In this document: one piece after another, positions 42,400 to 51,997 of the stretch
Position numbering within the stretch: position 1 is the first letter of the stretch
Layout: the number at the start of each line of letters is the position of its first letter
Assembly (NCBI RefSeq): GCF_040640155.1
Contig: NZ_JBFABE010000010.1
Span: 1-64,000, forward strand
Source of the DNA: Streptosporangium sp040640155
GTDB lineage: Bacteria; Actinomycetota; Actinomycetes; Streptosporangiales; Streptosporangiaceae
Direction: 5' to 3'
DNA length: 64,000 nt
Position numbers and translations under genes: made by a program
The notes under the pieces: generated by a model
What the model was told of the DNA's origin: nothing
What the model saw: the letters and a program-made list of their open reading frames with translations, nothing else
Database searches by the model: none

Positions 42400-43502
42400 C
42401 GGACCTCCTCCATGATCCTGCCGCCGGGGACGTCCGCGGGCGGGGCGGCCGGGGCCGGTGGGCGCTTCGAGCGCCGGGCCAGGGCGTCGCGGGCCGAGGA
42501 CGCCAGGCCCCAGATCCCCCGCGGCGCCAGCGTCATGACCAGGATGAACAGCGCGCCCTGCAGGTAGAGCCAGCCGTCGGCGAACTGCTCGCTGAAGGTC
42601 GTCTTGGCGTACCCCATGACGACGGCGCCGAGGACCGCCCCGGCCAGGGCGTACCTGCCGCCCACCGCGACGGCGACGACGAGTTCCAGGGAGGGCACCA
42701 CGCCCAGCAGCGCGGGCGAGATGATGCCGACGACCGGGACGAACAGCGCCCCGGCGAGCCCTGCCATGCCCGCCGACAGCGCGAAGACGACGGTCTTGAC
42801 CAGGGCCGGGTCGTAGCCGAGGAACCTGACGCGGTCCTCGCCGTCCCTGATCGCGACGAGCAGCCGCCCGAAGCGGCTGTTCACCAGGTGGCGGGCGCCC
42901 AGGTAGAGCAGGCCGGTGACGACGGCGACCACGACGTACAGGCCGCGCTGGGTGGAGTCGGCGGCCAGGTCCTGGCCGAACAGGTCGTAGAAGTTGGTCA
43001 GGCCGTTGGTTCCGCCGGTCAGGCCCTGCTGGCCGATGAGCAGGATGACGAACGCGGCGGCGAGCGCCTGGGTGAGGATCGCGAAGTAGGCGCCGCGCAC
43101 CCGCTGGCGGAAGACCAGCAGGCCCAGCGCGGTGGCGATCAGCATCGGCCCGAGCACGACCATGACCAGCGCGAACACCGGGTTGGCGAACGGCTTCCAC
43201 AGGGCGGGGAGCTGCTCGACGCCGCTCCAGACCATGAAGTCGGGCAGATCGCCCCGGGCGTCCACCAGCTTCAGGTGCATGCCCATGGCGTAGCCGCCGA
43301 GGCCGAAGAAGACGCCCTGGCCCAGGACGAGCATGCCGCCCTGGCCCCAGGCCAGGCCGATGCCCAGGGCGACGATCGCGAAGCAGAGGTACTTGGCCAG
43401 CAGGCCGAGGCGGAAGGGCTCCAGCAGGAGCGGCGCGACGACCAGGGCCGCGACGGCCACCGCCGCGAAGACCCCCGGCCCCCTGAGGCGTGCGAGATTC
43501 AC
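42396..43502 (-). CDS. urtC: Urea ABC transporter permease UrtC
   Basis: This 368-residue permease of the LivM type has about ten hydrophobic segments. The GLAWGQGGMLVLGQGVFFGLGGYAMGMHL block is the UrtC hallmark, shown here by its GQGGMLVLGQGVFFGLGGYA core. The start is GTG 43502, overlapping the urtB stop (GTGA). It forms the channel with UrtB. Confidence 0.94.
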   Translation of the reverse strand: MNLARLRGPGVFAAVAVAALVVAPLLLEPFRLGLLAKYLCFAIVALGIGLAWGQGGMLVLGQGVFFGLGGYAMGMHLKLVDARGDLPDFMVWSGVEQLPALWKPFANPVFALVMVVLGPMLIATALGLLVFRQRVRGAYFAILTQALAAAFVILLIGQQGLTGGTNGLTNFYDLFGQDLAADSTQRGLYVVVAVVTGLLYLGARHLVNSRFGRLLVAIRDGEDRVRFLGYDPALVKTVVFALSAGMAGLAGALFVPVVGIISPALLGVVPSLELVVAVAVGGRYALAGAVLGAVVMGYAKTTFSEQFADGWLYLQGALFILVMTLAPRGIWGLASSARDALARRSKRPPAPAAPPADVPGGRIMEEVR

Positions 43503-44365
43503 GTGAGTGCCCTCGATCGGAGTACGAACAGGCCCTGCGGCCTGAACTGGAGGAAGGCGATGACGGCGGCGAACACGACGACCTTCGCCAGGCTGGCGTC
43601 GGTCCAGAACTCGGCGTAGGAGTTGAGCAGCCCGAGCCCGGCGGCGGCGATCACGGCGCCGCGGAGCTGGCCGAGCCCTCCGGCGACGACCACCAGGAAG
43701 GCGTCGACGATGTAGTAGGTGCCCAGGGCCGGCCCGACCGGGCCGATGAGGGTGAGGGCCACCCCGGCGACCCCGGCCAGGCCGGAGCCGATGAAGAACG
43801 TGCGCCGGTCCACGCGCGCGGTGTCGATGCCGCTGACCGCGGCGAGCTGCCGGTTCTGCATCACGGCCTGCATCCGGCGGCCCTGGCCGGTGCGGTTCAT
43901 GTACGCCCAGACGCCGACCACGGTGGCGATCGCCAGGCCGAAGATGAACAGCCGGTTGTAGGGCAGGGACGCGATGCCGCCCTGCAGCCAGGCGGGCGCC
44001 TGGACCTGCACGTTGGGCGCCCCGAACAGGTCGCGGGCCAGTTGCTGGAGCACCAGGCTGACGCCCCAGGTGAGCAGCAGGGTGTCGAGCGGGCGGCCGT
44101 AGAAGTGCCGGATCGCGAGCCGTTCCAGGACGAGCCCCATCAGCCCGGCGACCAGGAAGGCCACGGGCAGTGCGACGATCACGGCCGTCCGGCCGGTGAG
44201 GTCCTGGAGCAGGTAGGCGGTGTACGCGCCGGCCATGATGAACTCGCCGTGGGCCATGTTGATCACGCCCATCTGGCCGAACGTGAACGTCAGGCCGATG
44301 GCGATGAGCAGCAGCACGGCGCCGATGGACAGGCCGATCGGGAGCTGGTTGAGAAACGCCTCCAC
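43499..44365 (-). CDS. urtB: Urea ABC transporter permease UrtB
   Basis: This 288-residue permease of the LivH type has about eight hydrophobic segments. It shows GLTFTFGQMGVINMAHGEFIM, the ARVDRRTFFIGSGLAGVAG region and GGLGQLRG. I chose GTG 44365 (VEAFLNQL) because the membrane domain starts there; the ATG further upstream at 44482 would add a low-complexity extension. It lies 168 nt after urtA. Confidence 0.93.
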   Translation of the reverse strand: MEAFLNQLPIGLSIGAVLLLIAIGLTFTFGQMGVINMAHGEFIMAGAYTAYLLQDLTGRTAVIVALPVAFLVAGLMGLVLERLAIRHFYGRPLDTLLLTWGVSLVLQQLARDLFGAPNVQVQAPAWLQGGIASLPYNRLFIFGLAIATVVGVWAYMNRTGQGRRMQAVMQNRQLAAVSGIDTARVDRRTFFIGSGLAGVAGVALTLIGPVGPALGTYYIVDAFLVVVAGGLGQLRGAVIAAAGLGLLNSYAEFWTDASLAKVVVFAAVIAFLQFRPQGLFVLRSRALT

Positions 44366-44532
44366 CGGGAGGTCCCCTTCCTGCGGGTGTCTGGCTCCGG
44401 GCCGGGCCGGGCCGCGTCCGTGCCGTCCCGTACCGCCGCGGTGGGTGCGGCACGGCGGTACGGTGCGGGACGGGCGCGTCACGGTGCTGTCCGTGATCCG
44501 GTCACGGCCCGGTCCGGAGCCGGTCTGTGGGG

Positions 44533-45771
44533 TCAGCCGTCGGCCAGACCGCTCGCCCAGGGATAGCCCTTGAGGTAGGGGTCGGGCTTGATCGGCTCAC
44601 CCGAGTTCCAGACCTCCTTGATGAGGCCGTCGGGCTGGATCACGCCGATCCGGGCCGTCTTGTACATGTGCTGGTTCTCGCCGTCGATGGTGACCAGGCC
44701 CTCGGGGCGCTCCAGGGCGATGCCTCCGGCGGCCTTCCTGACGGCCTCGACCTCGACGGTGCCGGCCTTCTTTGCGGCCGCGGCCCACAGGTGGACGGCG
44801 TTGTAGCCGGCCTCCATCGGGTCGGAGGTGACCTTGTCGGCGCCGTACTTGGCCTTGAAGGCGGCGACGAACTTCTCGTTCGCCGGGGTCTCGGTGGTCT
44901 GGTAGTAGTTCCAGGCGACCGGGTGGCCGGCGATGTTGTCGACGCCGATGCCCTTGACCTCCTCCTCGGCGACGCTCACCGAGAGCACGGGCATGTCCTT
45001 CGCGGTGACCCCGGCGCTGGCGAGCTGCTTGAAGAAGGCGACGTTGCTGTCGCCGTTGAGGGTGTTGAAGACGGCGTCGGGCCTGGCCTGGACGACCTTG
45101 TTGGTCAGCGTGCTGTACTCGGTGTGGCCCAGCGGGGTGTACTCCTCGCCGAGCACCTCCATCCCGTTCGCGGCCGCGTACGCCTTGATGATCTTGTTCG
45201 CGGTGCGCGGGAAGACGTAGTCGCTGCCGACCAGGAAGATCTTCTTCTTGCCCTGCTCCCTGAGGTAGTCCAGACCCGGGATGATCTGCTGGTTGGTGGT
45301 GGCGCCGGTGTAGAAGATGTACGGCGAGCTCTCCAGGCCCTCGTACTGCACCGGGTACCACAGCAGGGCCTTGCCGCGCTCGAAGACCGGGAGCATCGCC
45401 TTGCGGCTGGCCGAGGTCCACCCGCCGAAGGTGACGGCGACCTTGTCCTGGCGGATGAGCTTGGTGGCCTTCTCCGCGAAGGTGGGCCAGTCGGACGCGC
45501 CGTCCTCCACCACCGGGATCAGCTTCTTGCCGAGCACTCCCCCGGCGGCGTTGATCTCCTCGACGGCGAGCAGCTCGGCGTCCCTGACCGTCACCTCGCT
45601 GATGGCCATGGTGCCGCTCAGCGAGTGCAGGATGCCGACCTTGATGCCGTCCGCCCCCGCGCCGCCGACGGAGGCGGCGTTCGTCCCGGCGGGGGCTTCA
45701 CCGCCACAGGCGGTCAGGGCTGTGGCCAGCGCCGCGGCGATCGCCGCGGAACGCCATGCTGTGTTCCTCAT
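44533..45771 (-). CDS. urtA: Urea ABC transporter substrate-binding lipoprotein UrtA
   Basis: This 412-residue family 5-type binding protein has a signal peptide and lipobox (LTAC, Cys about 21), so it is lipid-anchored outside the membrane. It shows KVGILHSLSGTMAISEV, GGWTSASRKAMLP, GLESSPYIFYTG and KIFLVGSDYVFPR, all typical of urea-specific UrtA rather than amino-acid binders. It is first of urtABCDE and divergent from ureA. Confidence 0.95.
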   Translation of the reverse strand: MRNTAWRSAAIAAALATALTACGGEAPAGTNAASVGGAGADGIKVGILHSLSGTMAISEVTVRDAELLAVEEINAAGGVLGKKLIPVVEDGASDWPTFAEKATKLIRQDKVAVTFGGWTSASRKAMLPVFERGKALLWYPVQYEGLESSPYIFYTGATTNQQIIPGLDYLREQGKKKIFLVGSDYVFPRTANKIIKAYAAANGMEVLGEEYTPLGHTEYSTLTNKVVQARPDAVFNTLNGDSNVAFFKQLASAGVTAKDMPVLSVSVAEEEVKGIGVDNIAGHPVAWNYYQTTETPANEKFVAAFKAKYGADKVTSDPMEAGYNAVHLWAAAAKKAGTVEVEAVRKAAGGIALERPEGLVTIDGENQHMYKTARIGVIQPDGLIKEVWNSGEPIKPDPYLKGYPWASGLADG

Positions 45772-46097
45772 TGACTGTTCCTCCTTGCCGGTACGGCCCC
45801 GCACCGATCTATCTGCCGCCAAGGTGACCGAGTGAGGTTTCCCGGTGAGTTCACGATTGTTAATTGCGGATGGCCGGGATTTCACCGTCGTGACAGGAGA
45901 TGGCGGCGCGCGATTCACCGCTCCCGCTCCACCGGTCACGCCATTTCGTGATATCTACGTCGAAAGACACCCGAGGACCTTCCACGATGGGCTTCCGGCG
46001 GTCGGTTCCACCCGGTCCGGACCGCTCCCGCCACCTGGAAACCGGCACGACATCGACGTGCAACACCGTGGAAACCACCGGTTCCTATGGTCCGGGA
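45772..46097. other. 326-nt divergent control region between urtA and ureA
   Basis: No gene is visible. It should hold both the urt and the ure promoters. Near ureA a TATGGT -10-like element (46086-46091) lies 6 nt before the ureA ATG, suggesting leaderless translation. A GlnR-like array is listed separately. Confidence 0.55.
46038..46075 (+). promoter_or_regulatory. GlnR-like binding array upstream of ureA
   Basis: Four half-sites recur with an exact 11-nt period: GAAAC (46038), GACAT (46049), GCAAC (46060) and GAAAC (46071), each separated by 6 nt. The known GlnR pattern is GTNAC-n6-GAAAC repeated twice with this spacing. Three of four half-sites end in AC as required. In Streptomyces GlnR controls the ureA operon directly, so the position is sensible. 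Confidence 0.45.
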
Positions 46098-46396
<299 letters not shown>

Positions 46397-46400
<4 letters not shown>

Positions 46401-46473
46401 ACCCCGGCCGACCCTGTGAGGCCCCCGTGAACCCCGGCCGACCCCGTGAATCCCGGCCGATCCCGTGAACCCG
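46397..46473 (+). repeat. Tandem 19-nt repeat between ureA and ureB
   Basis: Three near-identical copies of a unit starting GTGAACCCCGGCCGACCC (46397, 46427, 46446), plus partial copies at 46416 and 46465, fill the ureA-ureB gap. The unit seems derived from the end of ureA. Confidence 0.7.
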
Positions 46474-46490
46474 AGAAACGGTGAGTCCCG

Positions 46491-46817
46491 ATGAGACCCG
46501 GTGAGATCCTGTACGGCGACGCGCCCGTCCCGCTGAACCCGGGCCGCGAGCGGATCGTCGTCCGCGTCGTCAACGTCGCCGACCGGCCGATCCAGGTCGG
46601 CTCGCACTACCACTTCGCCGCCTGCAACCCCGGCCTGGAGTTCGACCGGCGGGCCGCCTGGGGCACCCGCCTGGACGTACCGGCCGGAACCGCGGTGCGC
46701 TTCGAGCCCGGCGTGGAGCGCGACGTGACCCTGGTGCCGATCGGCGGATCGCGGATCGTCCCCGGCCTCCGGCCCGAGTGGGCCGGACCTCTCGACGGGA
46801 GCCCTCGTGTTCGTTGA
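46491..46817 (+). CDS. ureB: Urease subunit beta
   Basis: This 108-residue structural subunit has PGEILYGDAPVPLNPGRE, VADRPIQVGSHYHFAACNP and GTAVRFEPGVERDVTLVPIGG, the standard UreB pattern. It overlaps ureC by 11 nt. ATG 46491 is chosen from the family start (RPGEI). Confidence 0.96.
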   Translation: MRPGEILYGDAPVPLNPGRERIVVRVVNVADRPIQVGSHYHFAACNPGLEFDRRAAWGTRLDVPAGTAVRFEPGVERDVTLVPIGGSRIVPGLRPEWAGPLDGSPRVR

Positions 46818-48522
46818 ACGATCCCGCTACGCCGCGCTCTACGGCCCCACCGTCGGGGACCGGATCAGGCTGGCCGACACCGATCTGCTCGTCGAGGTCA
46901 CCGAGGACCTGTCGATGGGTCCCGCCGGGGCCGGCGACGAGGCCGTGTTCGGCGGCGGCAAGGTGATCCGGGAGTCGATGGGGCAGGCCAGGACCACCCG
47001 GGCGGAGGGCTCGCCCGACCTGGTGATCACCGGTGCGGTGGTCCTGGACCACTGGGGCGTGGTCAAGGCCGACATCGGGATCAGGGACGGGCGCGTCGTC
47101 GCCCTCGGCAAGGCCGGGAACCCCGACACCATGGACGGCGTCCACCCCGACCTGGTCATCGGCCCCTCGACGGAGATCCTCGCGGGCAACGGGAAGATCG
47201 TGACCGCCGGGGCCATCGACTCCCACGTCCACCTGATCTGCCCGCAGATCCTCGACGAGGCCCTCGCCGCGGGCGTCACGACCGTCGTGGGCGGCGGCAC
47301 CGGGCCCGCCGAGGGCACCAAGGCCACCACCGTCACCGGCACCTGGTACCTGGCCCGGATGCTGGAGTCGCTCGACTCCTACCCGGTCAACGTCGCGCTG
47401 CTGGGCAAGGGCAACACGGTCAGCCGCGAGGGGCTGCTCGAACAGCTCCGCGCCGGCGCGTCGGGCTTCAAGCTGCACGAGGACTGGGGAACCACCCCGG
47501 CCGCCATCGACGCCTGCCTGTCGGTCGCCGACGCCACCGGCACCCAGGTCACGATCCACACCGACACCCTCAACGAGGCCGGGTTCGTGGAGTCGACGCT
47601 GGACGCCATCGGCGGGCGGATGATCCACGCCTACCACACCGAGGGCGCCGGGGGCGGTCACGCGCCGGACATCATCCGGGTCGCCTCCTACGGCAACATC
47701 CTGCCGTCCTCGACGAACCCGACCCGCCCGCACACCGTCAACACGCTCGACGAGCACCTCGACATGCTGATGGTCTGCCACCACCTCAACCCGTCCATCC
47801 CCGAGGACCTGGCCTTCGCCGAGTCCCGGATCCGGCCCTCCACGATGGCCGCCGAGGACGTCCTGCACGACATGGGCGCGATCTCGATGATCGGCTCGGA
47901 CTCGCAGGCGATGGGCAGGGTGGGCGAGACGATCATCCGGACCTGGCAGACCGCGCACGTGATGAAGCGCCGCCGGGGCGCGCTGCCCGGCGACGGCCCC
48001 GCCGACAACCTCCGTGCCCGGCGCTACGTCGCCAAGTACACGATCTGCCCGGCCGTGGCCCACGGCCTGGACGGCGAGGTCGGCTCGGTGGAGCCGGGCA
48101 AGCTGGCCGACCTGGTCCTGTGGGACCCGGCGTTCTTCGGCGTCAAGCCGGACCTGGTGGTCAAGGGCGGCGTCATCGCCTACGCCCAGATGGGCGACGC
48201 CAACGCCTCCATCCCGACCCCGCAGCCGGTGATGCCGCGCCCGATGTTCGGCGCGGCCCCGGTCACCGCCGCGGCCACGTCGGTCCACTTCGTCGCCCCG
48301 ATGGCGATCGAGGACGGCCTCGCCGACCGCCTGGCCGTACGCAGGCGCCTGCTGCCGGTGGGCGACGTGCGCCGGCGGGGCAAGGAGAGCATGCCGCTCA
48401 ACGACGCCATGCCCAGGATCGACGTGGACCCCGACACCTTCGCGGTCAGCGTCGACGGCGACCTGATCGAACCCGCCCCGGCGGAGACCCTGCCGATGAC
48501 CCAGCGCTACTTCCTGTTCTGA
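46807..48522 (+). CDS. ureC: Urease catalytic subunit alpha
   Basis: This 571-residue nickel amidohydrolase splits urea into ammonia and carbamate. The active-site ligands are visible: H140 and H142 (SHVHLICP), carbamylated K222 (GFKLHEDWG), HTDTLNEAGF, HAYHTEGAGGGHAPD and the flap MVCHHLNP. It starts with GTG 46807 inside the end of ureB. Fully conserved length; no sign of damage. Confidence 0.98.
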   Translation: MFVERSRYAALYGPTVGDRIRLADTDLLVEVTEDLSMGPAGAGDEAVFGGGKVIRESMGQARTTRAEGSPDLVITGAVVLDHWGVVKADIGIRDGRVVALGKAGNPDTMDGVHPDLVIGPSTEILAGNGKIVTAGAIDSHVHLICPQILDEALAAGVTTVVGGGTGPAEGTKATTVTGTWYLARMLESLDSYPVNVALLGKGNTVSREGLLEQLRAGASGFKLHEDWGTTPAAIDACLSVADATGTQVTIHTDTLNEAGFVESTLDAIGGRMIHAYHTEGAGGGHAPDIIRVASYGNILPSSTNPTRPHTVNTLDEHLDMLMVCHHLNPSIPEDLAFAESRIRPSTMAAEDVLHDMGAISMIGSDSQAMGRVGETIIRTWQTAHVMKRRRGALPGDGPADNLRARRYVAKYTICPAVAHGLDGEVGSVEPGKLADLVLWDPAFFGVKPDLVVKGGVIAYAQMGDANASIPTPQPVMPRPMFGAAPVTAAATSVHFVAPMAIEDGLADRLAVRRRLLPVGDVRRRGKESMPLNDAMPRIDVDPDTFAVSVDGDLIEPAPAETLPMTQRYFLF

Positions 48523-48628
48523 CCGCCCTCCTCGATCGTCCCGCCGCCTTCGACCGTCCCGTCGTCCCCCACCACCCGTCCTGCCCGATCGTCACCGCTC
48601 CGTCCGGCCGCGAAGGAGGCCCCGGCAC

Positions 48629-49414
48629 ATGAACGCCGCCCTGCTGCTCCTGGCCGACTCCCGGTTGCCCGCGGGAGGCCACGGGCACTCCGGAGGGGTG
48701 GAGGAGGCCGTCAGGATCGGCGCGATCCAGGACCTCCCCGGCCTGGCCGCCTTCCTGCGGGGCCGCCTGGCCACCGCGGGCCTGGTGACGGCCGCCCTGG
48801 CCGCCGCGGCCTGCGAGTACGCCGCCGTTCCCGGCGCGTTCGCGGACGGTGCCGGATGGGCGCGGCTGGACGCCGAGGCCGACGCCAGGATCTCCTCGCC
48901 CGCGCAGCGGGAGGCGAGCCGCACCCAGGGCAGGTTGCTGTTGCGGACCTCGCGGAGGATCTGGCCGTCACCGGTGCTCGACGCGCAGGCCCGGGCCGTA
49001 CCGCAGGGGGTCCATCATCCCCTCGCGCTCGGCGCGGTGGCGGCGGTGGCCGGATGCTCCCCCGCCGAGGCCGCCCTCGCGGCGGCGTACACCTCGGTCA
49101 CCGCGCCCGCCACCGCGGCCGTCCGCCTGCTCGGCCTCGACCCCGTCGCCGTCCACCGGCTGCTCGCCGACCTCGCCCCGGCCCTGGAACGGGTCTCGGC
49201 CGGCGTCCCGGCCGCTCCCACCCTCCCGACCGGCCCGACCGGCCCGACCGGTTCCGGCGGCTCGGCCCGTCGTGCCGGCTCGACCGCCCCTGAAAGCCCC
49301 GGGCACCCCGAGGACCCCGAGGGCTGGGAGGCGTTGCCCGCGCACGCCGCCCCCGCCCTCGACCTGCTCGCCGAACGCCATGTCCGCGCGGATCTACGGC
49401 TTTTCGTCTCCTGA
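48629..49414 (+). CDS. ureF: Urease accessory protein UreF
   Basis: UreF works with UreD and UreG to load nickel into urease. The 261-residue product begins LLLLADSRLPAGGHGHSGGVEEAV and has VHHPLALGAVAAVAG and YTSVTAPATAAVRLLGLDP, the actinobacterial UreF pattern. An extra low-complexity insertion (about 195-235, Pro/Thr/Gly-rich) sits before the C-terminal helix. Confidence 0.92.
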   Translation: MNAALLLLADSRLPAGGHGHSGGVEEAVRIGAIQDLPGLAAFLRGRLATAGLVTAALAAAACEYAAVPGAFADGAGWARLDAEADARISSPAQREASRTQGRLLLRTSRRIWPSPVLDAQARAVPQGVHHPLALGAVAAVAGCSPAEAALAAAYTSVTAPATAAVRLLGLDPVAVHRLLADLAPALERVSAGVPAAPTLPTGPTGPTGSGGSARRAGSTAPESPGHPEDPEGWEALPAHAAPALDLLAERHVRADLRLFVS

Positions 49415-49432
49415 CGACCACCTGGAAGGACG

Positions 49433-50110
49433 GTGACCCCCGTGGGCGCCAACCATGACGACCACCACCACGCGGCCGACCCGCACGGCCGTGCCCTGCG
49501 CCTGGGGATCGGAGGCCCCGTCGGCAGCGGCAAGACCGCTCTGACCGCGGCGCTGTGCCGCACCCTGGGCCCGACCATGCGCCTGGGCGTGGTGACCAAC
49601 GACATCTACACCACCGAGGACGCCGACTTCCTGCGCAGGGCGGGCGTGCTGGACCCGGAGAGGATCACCGCCGTGCAGACGGGCTGCTGCCCGCACACCG
49701 CGATCCGCGACGACATCGCCGCCAACCTGGACGCGGTGGAGACCCTGGAGGAGCGGTTCGGCCCCCTGGACCTGGTGATCGTGGAGAGCGGCGGCGACAA
49801 CCTCACGGCCACCTTCAGCCGGGGCCTCGCCGACCGGCAGATCTTCGTGCTGGACGTGTCCGGCGGCGACAAGGTCCCCCGCAAGGGCGGCCCCGGCGTG
49901 ACCACGGCCGACCTGCTGGTGGTCAACAAGACCGACCTGGCCTCGATGGTCGGCGCCGACCTGACGGTCATGTCACGCGACGCGGCGGCCGTACGGGAGG
50001 GCAGGCCCGTGCTGTTCACGTCGATCAGGGAGGACCCGAACGCGTACGCGGTCTCCGAATGGGTCAGCGGCCTCGTCGAGTCCTGGGCCCACGACCACTC
50101 CCACGCCTGA
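49433..50110 (+). CDS. ureG: Urease accessory GTPase UreG
   Basis: This 225-residue SIMIBI GTPase drives nickel delivery. It has the P-loop GGPVGSGKTAL, VVTNDIYTTEDADFL, the metal-binding GCCPH (CPH) motif, VESGGDNLTATF and VVNKTDLA. The N-terminus is His-rich (NHDDHHHAADPHG) and the C-terminus ends HDHSHA, which may replace the missing UreE as a nickel store. GTG start at 49433. Confidence 0.96.
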   Translation: MTPVGANHDDHHHAADPHGRALRLGIGGPVGSGKTALTAALCRTLGPTMRLGVVTNDIYTTEDADFLRRAGVLDPERITAVQTGCCPHTAIRDDIAANLDAVETLEERFGPLDLVIVESGGDNLTATFSRGLADRQIFVLDVSGGDKVPRKGGPGVTTADLLVVNKTDLASMVGADLTVMSRDAAAVREGRPVLFTSIREDPNAYAVSEWVSGLVESWAHDHSHA

Positions 50111-50114
50111 TCCG

Positions 50115-50996
50115 GTGACCGATCCCGAGCCGGTCACCGGCCCCGCCCCGGCAGAACACCCGGGGCGGTCGGAGCGACCCGTCCCGCCGGAGCGGCCCGT
50201 CGCGTCAGGACGGCCCGGGCGGCGGTCGATGAGGGCGCGCGCGGCGATCGCCACCGAACGCGCCGCCGACGGCCGCACCGTTCTGGCCGTCATGCGATCC
50301 AGCCCTCCCCTGACGGTACGGACGACCGCGCCGGGCCGGGTGCACCTGGTCTCCACCGCGGCGGGTCCACTGGGCGGGGACGATCTGGCCCTCGACATCG
50401 AGGTCGCGCCGGGCACCGCGCTGGAGGTGCGGTCGGTGGCGAGCACGCTGGTCCTTCCCGGCACCACGGGGGCCGAGTCCCTGATGACGGTCACCGCCAG
50501 GGTCGGCGCCGGCGCCTCGCTGGTCTTCGCCCCCGAACCGACGGTGCTCGCGGCGGGCTCCCTGCACCGGCTGGTCGTCCGGCTGGAGCTGGCCGGGGAC
50601 GCGCGGGTGCGCTGGCGCGAGGAGATCGTCTTCGGCCGGTACGGCGAGCGGCCCGGCCGCTGTCACTCGCGCTTCGACGCCGTGCTCGGCGGGGCTCCGC
50701 TGCTCCGGCAGGAGTTCGTGGTGGGCGACCCGGAGATCGACGGCAGCTCCGCCGTCTACGGTGACGCCCGCTGCGTGGGCAGCACCCTGATCACCGGGAG
50801 GGCACCGGAGACCGTGGTCGGGGACGGCTGGGCCGTGCTCCCACTGGCCGGTCCCGGCACCCTGGTCTCCGCCCTCGGCCGGGACGCGGTCGAGCTGCGC
50901 AGACGGCTGGAGGACGGCGAGGACGCGGCCACCGCCCCCGGCGGACCCGGCGACCCGCTGAACCCGCTGAAGCCGGTGAACGCGGTGATCCGCTGA
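50115..50996 (+). CDS. ureD: Urease accessory protein UreD/UreH
   Basis: This 293-residue scaffold for urease activation has VHLVSTAAGPLGGDDLALDIEV, EVRSVASTLVLPG and WREEIVFGRYGERPGR, typical of UreD. The first 38 residues are low-complexity; ATG 50229 (MRARAAIATER) could be the real start instead of GTG 50115. It is the last gene of ureABCFGD and convergent with era. Confidence 0.92.
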   Translation: MTDPEPVTGPAPAEHPGRSERPVPPERPVASGRPGRRSMRARAAIATERAADGRTVLAVMRSSPPLTVRTTAPGRVHLVSTAAGPLGGDDLALDIEVAPGTALEVRSVASTLVLPGTTGAESLMTVTARVGAGASLVFAPEPTVLAAGSLHRLVVRLELAGDARVRWREEIVFGRYGERPGRCHSRFDAVLGGAPLLRQEFVVGDPEIDGSSAVYGDARCVGSTLITGRAPETVVGDGWAVLPLAGPGTLVSALGRDAVELRRRLEDGEDAATAPGGPGDPLNPLKPVNAVIR

Positions 50997-51059
50997 ACGC
51001 GACGACCCGGTGAGCACGAACCGGCACCACCGGGGCAGGCCGGGAGCGCCGGCGGACCC

Positions 51060-51980
51060 TCAGTCGTAGAAGCCCAGGCGGCGGAGCTGCTTGGGGTCGC
51101 GCTGCCAGTCCTTGGCGACGCTGATCCGCAGGTCGAGGTAGACGCGGGTGCCGAGAAGCGCCTCGATCTGGGCGCGGGCGCGGCTGCCGACGTCCTTGAG
51201 CCGCGACCCCTTGTGCCCGATCACGATGGCCTTCTGGGACGGCCGCTCGACGAACATGTGCGCGTAGATGTCCAGCAGGTCGTCGCGCCCCTCCCGGGGC
51301 AGCATCTCGTCGACGACGACCGCGATGGAGTGCGGAAGCTCGTCACGGACGCCCTCCAGCGCCGCCTCGCGGATCAGCTCACCCACCAGGACCTGCTCGG
51401 GCTCGTCGGTGAGCTGTCCCCCCTCGTACAGGGGAGGGCTCTGCGGGAGGCGGCGGACCAGCACGTCGGCCAGCACGTCGAGCTGCTCACCCGACTGCGC
51501 CGAGACCGGGACGATGTCGTCGAACTCGGCGAGCCGGGAGACCGCGAGCAGCTGCTCGGCGATCTGCTCGCGGGTCGCCAGGTCGCACTTGGTGACCACG
51601 GCGACCACCGGGGTCTTCTTGACGCCCGCGAGCTTCTCCGCGATGAACCGGTCGCCCTTGCCGACGGGTTCGTTCGCGGGCACGCAGAAGCCGATCACGT
51701 CGACCTCGGTGAGGGTGGAGAGCACCAGGCTGTCCAGCCGCTCGCCCAGGAGCGTGCGGGGCCGGTGCAGACCCGGCGTGTCGACGATGATGAGCTGGGA
51801 GTCGGGGCGGTGCACGATCCCGCGGATGGCCCGGCGGGTCGTCTGGGGCTTGGAGGAGGTGATCGCCACCTTCGTGCCGACCAACGCGTTCATCAGCGTG
51901 GACTTGCCGACATTGGGCCGGCCGACGAAGCAGGCGAAACCGGCATGGAAATCAACAGCTGAGGAACTCACACCGTCCAT
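51060..51980 (-). CDS. era: GTPase Era
   Basis: Era binds 16S rRNA and aids 30S assembly. The 306-residue product has G1 GRPNVGKST, switch SSKPQTTRRAIRG, G3 DTPGLH, G4 TKCD and G5 SAQ in the GTPase domain (about 10-175). A C-terminal KH domain (about 205-290) carries VIGHKGSRLKDVGSRAR. ATG 51980. The cytidine deaminase-like gene lies 17 nt upstream, so they are likely cotranscribed. Confidence 0.97.
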   Translation of the reverse strand: MDGVSSSAVDFHAGFACFVGRPNVGKSTLMNALVGTKVAITSSKPQTTRRAIRGIVHRPDSQLIIVDTPGLHRPRTLLGERLDSLVLSTLTEVDVIGFCVPANEPVGKGDRFIAEKLAGVKKTPVVAVVTKCDLATREQIAEQLLAVSRLAEFDDIVPVSAQSGEQLDVLADVLVRRLPQSPPLYEGGQLTDEPEQVLVGELIREAALEGVRDELPHSIAVVVDEMLPREGRDDLLDIYAHMFVERPSQKAIVIGHKGSRLKDVGSRARAQIEALLGTRVYLDLRISVAKDWQRDPKQLRRLGFYD

Positions 51981-51997
51981 TGTCCCCGATGACGGAC

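Noticed and set aside
46570..48288. A 572-codon minus-strand frame over ureB/ureC
   Set aside because: Antisense artefact of high GC; the plus-strand ureC is unmistakable.
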